A DNA stretch of 64,000 nt from Dreissena polymorpha (lineage: Eukaryota; Mollusca; Bivalvia; Myida; Dreissenidae), in NCBI RefSeq assembly GCF_020536995.1, contig NC_068359.1:63075004-63139003 (forward strand), written 5' to 3'. How positions within the stretch are numbered: position 1 is the first letter of the stretch; each line of letters starts with the position of its first letter. The notes below the pieces were generated by a model. The model saw nothing but the letters and a program-made list of their open reading frames with translations, was not told where the DNA came from and made no database searches. Below, in pieces: positions 1 through 11,500 of the stretch. Both the position numbers and the translations under genes were made by a program.

Positions 1-442
1 TATTGGCTCACCTGAGCAGGAATTCTCAAGGTATGCTGTTGTGATAGACACCATCTGCTTTTTCAACAGTTTGTGTGTCCTCAAAAGTTTGCTTAAACAT
101 TTACCTTCTTTTCATGTTTTTAAACTTTTTTGAGACCCCTCACACTTTATACTGACTGGACACTGTCTGGCAATACCAGGCAAGTTTACAGGTAGTTATT
201 TTTACTGTTTTTAATAACTTCCCCCCAAAAAAAATTTTATTATGCTTTATTTATATTTTTTTTTCCTACGAAACTTTATTGAGTTTTTTTTTTCACTCCT
301 ACTCAAACTTTCAAAAAAAAAATCCCGTTAAACAGAAAATAATAAAACTCTGGCCTAATGATGAATAATACTGATTAAACTGATGACATTTCCTGATGTT
401 TAACACATACACATTAAGTATAGAGGTAATGCTCAATCACAC
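1..442. other. AT-rich stretch, no gene seen
   Basis: Low-complexity DNA with several T and A runs. It lies just downstream of the stop codon of the minus-strand zinc-finger exon and probably holds that gene's 3' untranslated or flanking sequence. No open frame, repeat family or RNA gene was recognised. Confidence 0.5.
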
Positions 443-1161
443 CTACAGGTTACCCCCATGTAAAAACAATATTGAAGCCACGTTCGAGGGACAGTGCTTA
501 TAGTGAACTTTAAGACTGGATCTCCAGGCAAATGTCTTACTACAGCCCTCACATGTGTAGCGCTTCTCTTCATGCTTTCCACGCTGGTTATATCGAAGTC
601 TATACCCATGAGGGAACGTCGCATCGCACTTATCACATTTAAACCTTTCGAAGGACTCCTTGTTATTTATGCATGTCTTTAAATGACGACTCAATGATCC
701 ATTAGATGAGAATGATAATTTACAATGAGGACATTTGTCTATCGATACCTTAAGGTGCGTTGTGCAGTGGAACCTATACTGCACACTTTGATTGCAGGCC
801 TTTTCACACAAAGAACATCTGTGTTTGAAGTTGTTACTGTGTTTAGATTTAATGTGTAAATTAAGACCATATTTAGTTTTATAATTTTTGCCGCACGTTT
901 CATACATCAACAGAGGTTTCGACGGAATCGGAACCATGCATGTTTGTGGCTGTACTTCACCTACAGATGCGCTTGTACTCGCCTGGGCAATGGTATTCTG
1001 CTTTACAGGAGTGCTTGTTCGTGGTCCAAGTGTATGCCATCTGCAACGTTTCACGTGTTTGTTATAGTTCGACTTGTCAGTGGAGTAATACCCACACTGA
1101 CACGAGTGCACTGTGTGGATGCTGTCTGCAAAGCCAGAAACATCCAGCGACTCATCCATTT
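443..1161 (-). CDS. C2H2-type zinc-finger protein, last exon
   Basis: An open frame of about 238 residues with five to six zinc-finger-like units, so probably a nuclear DNA- or RNA-binding protein. Units seen: a C-x-C...H-x3-C unit at residues ~20-39; a unit starting YETC whose first Cys is missing; a full C2H2 finger (HRCSLC...H-x3-H); a CCHC finger (DKCPHC...HLKTC); a unit starting FKCDKC with Asn where the first His is expected; and a terminal CCHC finger (YTCEGC...HYKHC). The first ATG (1159-1157) follows a good acceptor, polypyrimidine-CTATTTCAG ending at 1162. The exon therefore opens in phase 1 and protein may continue into unseen upstream exons. The stop is at 445-443. Linkers are irregular, not TGEKP, so this is not a KRAB-type array. 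The lost ligands suggest relaxed constraint or an atypical family. Whether it is a live gene is uncertain. Confidence 0.7.
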
Positions 1162-1984
1162 CTGAAATAGGAAGACAAAATTATAAGGAAAGTTGTATGG
1201 AATGCCTTTATTGAAGTGTCTTTATCACTCAAAATTGTATACCCTTAATTAATGCTATTCACTCTAACTCAAGATTATGTCCACATGTTGTTTTCGTTTG
1301 CATTGCATCTTTACCTTTCTCTCACTCCAAATACCACAGCAAGCATAGAGTTATAAAACGGTCATCGACGCAATAATTCTATCAAACCCATGTAATTAGG
1401 ATCCTTGGGTTTAGGGGTAGACCGTATTCAAAATTCGGTTTGCAGTGGCATATACTTCATTCTGGTTTCTCTTCTTTAGCATAACTCAATATTATGGATA
1501 GATTCTTTTTTTAAAGCGAAACAATTGTAACGTGTTCCCGCAGTGTATGTTTGGATCATAAATCAGAACGAGTTTTCGCCTGAAAATGGTATTTGAAACC
1601 ACTAACAAATAGCAGTTCACTGCATAGGAGTGGTTAAATGGGTTAAACATTCAAATGAATTAAAATTCAAGGAAATGTTTTCATTTTACTATTATAATCA
1701 GTTATCAGACTAGTGTTAAAATGCCAATACGCTGCAACTATTCGCCGTACACGTCTTTAATTATTCGCCATACACGACTTTTGCCATTCACAACTATTCG
1801 CCGTACACAACAGACATTTTATTTTAATTGATTTCCAAGAACAATAATAAAACCAAGACTGCATTTCTGATGCTCATGTTACTTGAGTCTCGTAAGGTCA
1901 ACACGAGCCTTGCCTTACTAACTTTGTACTCCTCTATTGCTGAAAGAGGGAGCTGCATCATTCCGGTTCTGTTGTAGAGTCCAA
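1162..1984. other. Non-coding stretch with a short tandem repeat
   Basis: Probably intron or upstream sequence of the zinc-finger gene. Around 1735-1810 the motif TATTCGCC(G/A)TACACGAC recurs three to four times at 20-30-base spacing, a small degenerate tandem repeat. Nothing else was recognised. Confidence 0.45.
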
Positions 1985-4330
1985 TACTTGTCATCCATGA
2001 TGGAAATCCTTACCTCGGCTCAGACTCTTGTTGATCAAGCTTTTCAAGCTGTCAACCATCGATATTGGGATCTCATTCAACATTAGTGGCCACAGAAGAC
2101 GGGACAGGAGGCAATGCTAAAAAAGCCATGCATTGAACTCCCCTGGTAGGCCTATTCCCTCTATCTTCGCAATCCCATTCCTCAGTTGCTGCCTGATGCA
2201 CTCTGTGTTTGTTCTGCTATCACCCCGTGTGGTGTCAAAACATTTACCGAAGCACTTGCTGGGGTTGTCAATAAGTGATGGGAAAACTTCGCCGTGTAAC
2301 CGGAGTGTTATCTTCTGCCAGACTTTGCCTCTTCTCAAGATAAGTAATATTGACTTCCTTGGTTTGAAGGCCATTATAGCCCATGACACAACATCTTCCA
2401 GGGCTGATAGGATCCATCGAGCTTGTCTGTAGGACTCTGTTGTGATGGTCAGATCATCCATAAATCCCCTCTGTGGTGGAAGTTTGATATCAGTCTTTGG
2501 TACCCTTGACTCCCTGTCTCCTGCCTTGATGATGAGATTCATAGCAGCGCTGAACAGCACTACTGACACCGTGCATTTACAATCCTCTTCTGAAGCTGTA
2601 TCCAGGATGTTGTAAAGTTCTTGGTTGTGAAGAGCGTATTGATGTTTCTTTAGTAGCTTCTGACAATGCTCTGAATATGTTCTGGTACATGGTGGTGTTT
2701 CAGAGAAAACCCTATTACCTGGTGGGGTACCGTGTCATACGCATTTCCTAGGTCCAGTCATACAACTGTGAGATCTGTCTTGTTGATCTAAGCTTCCTTG
2801 ATTAGCTGGCTGATAGCGCATGTGTGTCCAATGCAGCCAGAAAATCATGGAACACCTCCCTTCTGTGCTGATGTGTCGATGTACCCATTACTTGTCATGA
2901 ATGTTGTAAGACGCCTGGCATCCAATGACATAAAGATCTTTCCCTCTTTAACAATGCTATTGTCCGGAACTGTCCAATATCCTTTGGGACGAAGATGCTC
3001 CCTGCTTTCTGCCACTCCACAGGAACATCTCCTCTACGCAAGACAACCTTCAATTTTTTCCACAACCGTCTCAGCAGTTTTGGGCATGACTTGAACACCT
3101 TGTAAGGTATTCCATTTGGGCCTGGTTATGACTTTGATCTAGCCTTCTTGATTATCTATTTGACCTCCTTGAAGGTTGGTTCTCCCTCAGTAAATGCAAC
3201 AGTGGGCATGGATACGGGGGCTATGCGTTCGTGTCCGTCCATTTGCACATGTCTCGCATGATCAACGTGCGTGTTCTTCAGATGCTCTTCAACCTCCTCT
3301 TTAGAATAATTCAGCTGTCTCGCTTTCTTCTCTTTGGGAACATCCTTGCTAAAACCATAGGGATTGGAAAGAAATCGTGATCTTTGTCTGGCCTTCTCCC
3401 TCCTGGCTTTCCGTATCCTTTCTGCTTTCTCCAGGTCTTGAAGTCTGCATCTGGCGTGGTCTCGAAGTTCCTGTAGACCACTTTTCTCTAGCTCTGATGC
3501 CTGTCTGTACTTGTTCCTCGAGTTGCGAAGGTTCTCCCTCAGCTTCTCTATTTCTACCTGCCGTCTGTTCTTGGCGAATGTAGTCTGCTTCCTTTCCGAT
3601 GGTGTCACACCAAATCTTTCCTTCCCGAATGCATATACTAATTTACACATACTCCTCAGTTTTCTATCTACCGTTCCAAGTAGCACCTGTTCCAAGATGC
3701 GATCTACATCCTCGTCAAACTCTTTCCACTGTTTATCGTTCATAGCTGGCCACTTGATGCGCTCTTGTCGTCTGTACGATTGCCCTGGCTATCAAGATCA
3801 TGTTCTGTTCTTGTGCTCATCCATCTGTTCCGCCTCAGATTCGTGGAAATTCTCAGCACTGTGGTGTTCTTCCTGGCTGTGGTCCTCCTGTGTCTCACCA
3901 GACACGCCTGTGCAGTGTCTCTGCTCCGGATCAGGCTGACAACCCTTCCTAGACCGATGGATCTTGAGACTCCTGGCATTCTTACAGATTTTCCCGCAAA
4001 CACACTGAGCCGTCTCTGTATAGGCCTCACCTGTCAATGTCCGTTGTATTAGCCGTGTCGATTCCGTTATGTCCTTCCTATTTGATCTTTCTTCCACCCC
4101 TCCTCTCGGAAGACCCTGTGGGTATCTTTCTTCATGTCTTGTTGTAGCTGCTCTGTGGGTAACTCCTTACGGAGACATCATCTTGTGGTGCCGGCCCTTG
4201 ATGCCTAATTTCAGTCTCTCCTGGATGTCTACTGACTCTCCAGTTATCCCCAAACTATTCCTGGTTGTCACCAGTCTTTCATGGAAGTCACGGATTCATC
4301 AGAAGTCATCATGTACAGTACAGATAAACT
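1985..4330 (-). mobile_element. Broken non-LTR retrotransposon (R2/NeSL-like LINE)
   Basis: A decayed LINE read on the minus strand. Protein pieces in order from 4100 down to 1985: a zinc-finger motif with CVCGKICKNARSLKIH and a closing Cys (about 3990-3930), typical of the N-terminus of the restriction-endonuclease-type LINEs; a long charged linker (3743-3156); reverse-transcriptase motifs FVPKDIGQFRTIALLK (about 3040), a DLGNAYDTVPHQ-like motif (about 2760-2720) and FMDDLTITT (about 2460); then the thumb and C-terminal part (GLPGEFNAWLF, followed by LLSRLLWPL). The pieces lie in different frames with stops between them, so the element is dead. A 3' endonuclease was not seen. The clade is judged from motif style only; another RT clade is possible. 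Confidence 0.75.
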
Positions 4331-5689
4331 AAACAGTTACTTATGCAGCGAATTTTGTTAAATACTTACCCCGTGAAGAGCTTAGTATAAACATTTATTG
4401 ACTTTGTATGTTCATTGTATTTATAAATTGTTACGATGGATTATGAAGAAAATATACACCTTGTTCCTAATCTTTTCTCAAATCAAGTCATGCTTAAAGA
4501 TGTTCACTGTAGTTAATACGTAATTACGAAACGGCAACGCGCTTATATACATTATTGTGTATAACTGTTTATATGTCGTATGCTCTGTTTAATAGTGCGG
4601 AATAATAATGCGGACACTGTGACTATGCGGACACTGTGCGGAATGATAATGCGGACACTGTGACTATGTTTGCTTTATATCGAAACCAAATTGTTCGGGA
4701 AACAAGGATTAAAATGTATGTGCGAAAGTTGTTCGCATGAGTTGTGTGCCTGTAAGTACACGAAACCAATATGTTTTGCATGTTACGAATACATTATATG
4801 TTTTATATTTTCGTAAGTCGTGGTACGGGCTTGCTCTGAAACTGCTGTCGGGGTTAACGAGTGCACGAAGATGAAACGGGATGGCGCGGAAGGGGTTAAC
4901 TGTTTCTGCAGTACAGATGGATGTAATGCGGCCTCTTCCATATACGTCACAATAGCAACCATGTTAGCGCCACTTTTTATGTTGGCAAATTTTTTTTAGA
5001 TAGTACATTCCAATGAGAGGAAAGACTGATGAAATAATGTGCACATTTAGTGACACTATTGACCATGGGGCATCGATCAAAACAAAACATGTTATGACAT
5101 CATAGTGACACATGATGGATAAGTCTTTTTGTGTTGCGAATGATTGCAATTATTGTGATTCTGCATGTATGTCCATTAATTACTATTAATATAATTATCT
5201 TTCAAACACACGATAATAAAGTGTGATATGTTTTCTTTCAAATAAAATACATACTCTTAAATAAAGTAATCAACGCAAATGTTACTCTGTTATATATCAA
5301 CCGACCTAAGTGATATTATGTAACATATTGAGAAACGCAAGTGGTACACTCTAGTACATTAATTAACCAAATACATAATATGTTATGTTTTATTCAACAG
5401 AAGTGGTACTCCGTAATATATTAATCAACCTATGTGAAACTCTGTAATATATTAATAAATCCAAATGATACTCCTCTGTTATACCTTAATAAACCCAGGT
5501 GTAACTCGGTAATATGTTACTTAAAAAGTGATTCTTATCGTACTAAAGTTAAATTAACAAAACACAAAGGAACGCATCTAAAAGAAAACACTATCGCGCT
5601 ATCGAATATACAGTTACTAAAGTCCATTATTATTTTACTGGTTTCATTGTGACTTTGGGTTTGTCAATGTCTATAAGAAAGGATATCTT
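4331..5689. other. Intergenic AT-rich DNA with a small tandem repeat
   Basis: No gene recognised. At about 4602-4668 the block ATGCGGACACTGTGACT is present three times in slightly altered form. At 5290-5520 phrases such as CTCTGTAATATATTAATAAA recur at about 50-70 bases, a degenerate repeat. The rest is featureless. Confidence 0.4.
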
Positions 5690-6075
5690 CGATTCAACAC
5701 GATACACAACTCGCGTGACCTACTTGACAGCGATCAGACCCGATTCATAAATGAAATCTTTAGGTTTAAAGACACACATTCGCATTGGACCAATGAAATC
5801 ACTCGTATGTCTAGTCTAAATGTCGGTTAGTTGAAATGTATGTAAACAAAGGTTTCAAACGGCGCTGGACAGTTAGTTTTGATGCATAATGTAACGGCAA
5901 GCACGGTAAGAATTTTTCATACGTTTAAGTGAATTATGGTATCGAGGTCCGTGGACTTTGCAGGGAAAATGCCCTTTACTCCGTGAAGAGTTCAGTTTGA
6001 TCGATGTCGACTAGTTCACACGAGTTGTGTATCGTGTTATTACTCAAAATTTGACCCATCATTCGTAGAAATATA
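5690..6075 (+). mobile_element. Diverged copy of the 54.6-kb hAT-like foldback core
   Basis: This block matches the middle of the hAT-like element at 54640-55737 and, inverted, the block at 27920-28170. It keeps short inverted ends (ACACGATACACAACTCGCG at about 5699 and its complement near 6020-6040), a palindromic CCAAT pair CATTGGACCAATG at about 5793, the phrase ACAGTTAGTTTTGATGCA and a splice-donor-like ACGGTAAG near 5907. It is older than the 55-kb copy because the outer arms are barely recognisable. Confidence 0.6.
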
Positions 6076-8451
6076 ATGAGATATGTTTTCTATAAGCTTT
6101 GATTTCAAGTGATCAGTGACCACCAGAAAACGACAAAAACTGATACAAATAATTAAACGACCAACAAATACTATAAAAAGGCACCTTTTAAGTCCAATAT
6201 TTATGCACTTTGTCCACGGCAACACATTTGTTCGAATGATATCTCAGCCGAGTTTGAAAATATAAATTTTCATAGAAACTAAATTACTAATCTTATTCGA
6301 TAAAATTAGGATTAAGGCAATTCATTTTGGATGGGTTGTGTTTTCTAAAAAAAGTTATCACGAATTGTAATAAACCAGTTTATTATTGACTTTCTTCCCC
6401 ACTATTATAAGGTGGGCAAATAGCGTGTATTTTGAGTGGGGAAAAACATATAATGCGAACAAATTTAGTTCGAAGCGCCAAAACACTTTGAGGTCCTTTG
6501 AAGTTATGTAAATACATGTGATAAAGCATTTGTCGAAGTGTTCATGTCGCTGTAAATTTTAGTTAGTATCGCCGAAATAATTGGGATGTGGCAATAATTT
6601 CGAATTGCGTAAGTGCGTTTAAAGGTATTTCAAAAAGTGATACGTATACGCGGTCAACTCGGCGGGCTTTTGTACGTTTAAAGCATGATTGTTCTTCACG
6701 ACAAAATACATCTTACGAACTACGTGAAGGCAGTTGAAGTATAAGTGACTGATCGACTATTAAATTGCAAATACAGTAATTTTAATGAAGTGATCACGCC
6801 TGAGTTTTGGTCAGAACACAAATATGGATTTGGAGCACCTGAGACCCACGCGGGATCGTGAAAAGGCCGATAGAGACAACTGAAACAAAATAAATTTGCA
6901 TTTAACCCATATATTTTAATATACATGTATTTGGAAATCTGGATAGGAAGTAACCATAGAATGATAAACATGTGAGTTTTTTACAAGTTAAAAACAAAAT
7001 GTTTTTTTTGTCAAGATTAACATGATTGTACATACTCCAATGTTTATGTTTATGAATTTCTCGAGTTTACTTTTAAAAATGGAATATACGGGATAATCTG
7101 GCAATGAAAAGAGACGGGAAAAGAAGTAAGTATGCAGTAATTGATACGAGTTGGGCTGATACGTATGCATTGGAGAATCGATCGAGTTGGGATTATGCGT
7201 ATCTATGCGTGAGAAAAAGTGTTCAGCAATGAAATAAATGTAGTTATCCATGACTTAATAGCTTTTTTCTATACGAGTCATAACGGACCAAAATAACGTC
7301 ATAAATAACGTACAGAGGGGGCTCATCTCCCTACTCTCTACCCCTCCACTGATAACGGCCCCGGGGCGTCTAAAAAATCCTGTGGAAAGCACTGCGAGTA
7401 AGTTGGACAAACAATACCCGTTAACAATTTGATGCGGTGCCAATTTTATTCCAGTGCATGTATATTTCATCGTTTACATTTATAGAACTGATTTACACCC
7501 TTTTTTACAGCCGAGTGATAAAAACCATTCACTATATGTATAATATATATGCATACACTGTATGCAATGTAAAATCCGTGCTTAAGAAACAGCGCAAAAT
7601 TATTGCTGTCGTGTGCAATGTCAAGTACCACGAGTTGGGCTAAAAACCAGAGCAACTAGCTTTTCAAAGCTTGAAACAACTCAATCCAATTAAACATAGG
7701 ATACAAATTGGCGACTGTGGATCAATTAGGCCTAGAAAATGATTCAATTCCGGCTCACAACAAGACATGATGCATTTAAAGTATGTTATGTCGGCAAAAT
7801 TGTTGCTCATTAGTTTAAAGAAAATAAATTAAGTATTAGATACACAAAACACAACATGTACATGATTCTTGTTATTATTTAGCAAGGCAACAAAAATCCT
7901 AAAGAGGGTTGCCAGTGCAGCAACCAATCGCGAAATAAAAGAGACATATTGGTGTTTATTTTGTCTAAGTTATCTCTATAACATAAATATGAGGATAAAC
8001 AGTGCACCCACATATCGACCTGTGCTTTAAGACACACTCTTTATAAATTTGAATGGATTGTGTTCATTTCAAACTTACGATACAAATGCTATAACATAAT
8101 TTCGAAAACTGAGTTGTGTCTAAGATTTTGCAATAGCGTACAAATTCAGTGCCTTCAGCGCTTTGATATTCGTCGCATCTGATGGCAAACATTCAATACA
8201 ACTTTATAGGAAGTTTCCTTATGATTGCACTGCAAAGATGTTCTGCTTTTTTCTCAACGTTATGGGGATTCCGGAATAACTGTACTGTCTGAGCGCTTTA
8301 ACATCTGTTACTTCCTAGAGATGACCTTATCAACGTGAGTGCCATTGAAAGCAGTGACTGTGGAGTGGCTATACAATGGTCGGTACAGTGGGCACAGTCG
8401 TAAGGTCTCTATCTAGCATTCTGATTTTTAGCTTAACTTGCAAAATCGGAA
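6076..8451. other. AT-rich flank upstream of the FAS1 gene
   Basis: About 2.4 kb with no supportable gene. Short open frames here show no domain or codon bias. The last 150 bases before 8452 should hold the promoter and 5' untranslated region of the FAS1 gene. TTTTTAG at about 8427-8433 could be an acceptor of a 5' untranslated exon, but this is only a guess. Confidence 0.4.
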
Positions 8452-8599
8452 ATGCTGCAACATTTGGCGATTTTGTTGGCGGTATCGATTGGCGGGTGTC
8501 GGGCTCTCAGCACTGTACAGACGCTTGCGGGGGACCCACACTTCTCCACCCTCGTCTCCTTGGTGACACAGGCCGGCCTCGCGGACACGCTTAACAACG
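8452..8599 (+). CDS. FAS1 protein exon 1 (signal peptide and domain start)
   Basis: The ATG at 8452 opens a frame that runs to the donor G|GTTAGC at 8600. It encodes an 18-residue hydrophobic signal peptide, then the first helix region of FAS1 (LSTVQTLAG, FSTLVSLVTQAGLADTLNN). A competing frame that starts at 8376 runs through the same DNA but has no domain match. The exon ends in phase 1, completing a Gly codon with the first two bases of exon 2. Confidence 0.85.
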
Positions 8600-11500
8600 G
8601 TTAGCGCGTGCTGTTTCTTGTAAATTTGCTTTTAGTAAAAAAATAATTGTTTATGGTTTATTTGAAAGTAAATGGTTTTGTTCGTTTCAAGCTACTGTTC
8701 CTCAGACTATTTTCTCTTATTACATTTTAACATTATCAGCTCATTTTCCTTTATTACAATGCAGTTGATAATGAAGGAGACATATTTTTCTAATTTCATT
8801 GATGAACAAACATGTTTTTCAACACCTCGATCTTTTGAAGTGTGTATTTGACACACGTAATTTCATTACATGTTTTTGCAGTTTTATTTCTCAATTGATC
8901 TACTATGAGTTTATTTTTGTAAAGTTGCGTTGCTTTAAAATTTCCACCCAATTAAGTTTTTTTTTAAATAAATTTTAGTGAAATTTAAAATATCAAAAGA
9001 GTATTAACTTCGGGTTTTCAATTCTATGAGATTGTTCATTGCTTCTATATCATTGTTCAACATATCACATCTTTACATTATGTACATAAAAGTACAATAC
9101 AAGACAATCCCAGAATCGATAAATTTACCGCCGCCATATTGGCTATCACGTGACCCCGCCGCAATCTTGGTACTGAATAATTTGACAGATAACAGCGTTC
9201 TACATGGGGGGGCGCATGTAGAACGCTGTTATCTGTCAAATTCTTCGCGTAATGTTTAAGGCCAAATTTGCTGTATTTTTTTTTCGGCGTAAGCTGCATA
9301 AGCCAGCTTTTCACCTTAGCCTGACCTTTGTAAGTGTCCAATAAAATTCCAATAAAATTTCCCGCGGCTAGGTACGAATGAATACACTTCATTAATTCCA
9401 TTGGCTGATTTGAGTATACCACCAGAACATTGGAAACATATCCGCGTCTTTGTAACACTGTTTTACTGTATGAAACAATTTTATCTCGAATGAAAAGGCT
9501 TAATAGATAGAACAGTTTTACACTCAATTTTCGACATCAATACAGTTTGTGCGTACACCTTTTATTTTCAGAGTATTACCAGCGCAAGAGCGTTTATACT
9601 TAAAAGGCTATGTTCTCATATTTAGTACTTACTTCCTTATTCCTGTCAACATGTTAACATGTAAAAGTATAAAGAGCAATGGAAGCGAGGCCTCACTTTA
9701 AAGCATTGCATTTCAACCCGCGAGGTATATCGGGTCAATTCGCGGACATTCAGAGTTTATATACAGGTCATCACCGGAGTTGGCGGCCAGTAAAATAATC
9801 GTTATATAATAAAGACGCTATCCGTGAACTAGGTGACCTGGAATTTTCTTTAGACCAGAAATATGTTAAATGAAGATATTCAGCAATATAATTATGGTAT
9901 GTAAAATAGATTCTTAATGTGTTTTCAACAATACAATGATAAATATTATTGTTGATAAATTTAACAATAATTATTCGTCCATATTGCCTAATGTACTAAA
10001 GTGATATTATGAGCATGTAACAGTTTATAGGTGTCTATCGCAACCGTTGATTATTTTTGATGTTTCTACTTCATATACACTTATATTAATTAATGCAGCA
10101 TCATCATACTAAAACAATATACCAGAAAGAGAAAAATAATGCATTTGAATATCAACCGTACTTTCGTTTGACAACTGATCATGCGTTTACGAGTTGAACC
10201 TAAATTTAGTTTTAGTGCAGATTTGTTCATACGACACAAAGACACGAAATTGTTTTACGGATCATTTCAGCTTACAGGACTGGGTGGGTCACGTAAGAAT
10301 ATCGAATATAAAATATATTTTTATAAACAACTGGTAGCAAGGTGAGTTGCAGATAATTAATCAGTAACCACATTTTAACTAACTATTTTGACCTGTTAAT
10401 TCTTTTCAGCTCAATTCAACAGTGCAAAATGCCCATAATATCACTTTAAGCATTAGCACGATGATAATTGTTCCTGTTAATAATCGAATCAAAAAGCAAT
10501 GCCCGACAAACCACTAAAACAGGTTTGTTCGAAGAACGCGCCTATAAATACGGATACTTCTCGTGTGGCCGGTGGACTCATATGTTTAAATTTCACTTCC
10601 ATTCTTCTTGTGGTTTTCTGTTTTGTATCTATAGGTTTATGACCAGCAATATGTTATAATGTAAAATAAGCCGCGAAAACTCCCCGTAACATCCCGTACT
10701 GCGTGTGATGCAGCTAAGAACTGCACAGAAAAAGACATTCGCTATCCTTGATCTCATTCATTAAACTATTTACGCCGTATATCTTTTTTAAAGATATTTC
10801 TTGTTAAGAAATCCTTTTAGTTATGCCTTTTGCTTAAAACACAATTATTTCTTTATTGAATTGTATTAATCGAAGATAATTATAAAGGTTATTACCGCAT
10901 ATAATGTCTGAAGTAAACTTTGTGATTTTTAGTGTAATAATTCAGGAGATATTAAATAGCGAAATGTGTACAAATTTATGAGCGAGATAAACAATTTCTT
11001 TAAAAGTCATATATCTGCCCTTGATTAAAACATTATTATTTCTTTATAAAAAAGTATATACTTGTAGTTCCAGATATACTCATTAAGAAAATGTATATGA
11101 TTCAATACCGAGACAGACTTTATCTATTGAAAAGTACATATCTTTGTTTTTCTAAAGTCTTTAATAATATTTATTATTAAAGTATCATTTTTAAGGTAAT
11201 GTAAAAGCTCTAGCCGAAATAAAATTTGTGATTTAACTAAAATTGGTCCGGAAATATTTATAAGCGAAACTCTGTACGATTTCATGTAATGGCAAACTTT
11301 TCTTATTAAAAAGTTTATGGTTTAGTCTAAAACTTTGTTTTTTTTATTAATATATTTTATTTAAAAATTGCTTTCAATTAAAAATCTCTAGCCGGAAAAT
11401 ATGTTTGTGATTTTAAATGAACTAGTCCAGGGGATATTCATTAGCGAAAATGTGTAAGATGTTAGAATATGGCATGTTTTTTAATTGAAAAAGTTAATAT

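Noticed and set aside
8376-8594. 72-residue frame with a signal-like start
   Set aside because: It overlaps the true FAS1 exon in another frame and shows no domain; the frame from 8452 does.
9078-9527. 149-residue minus-strand frame
   Set aside because: Crosses a perfect hairpin and the start of a Helentron-like element; chance frame.
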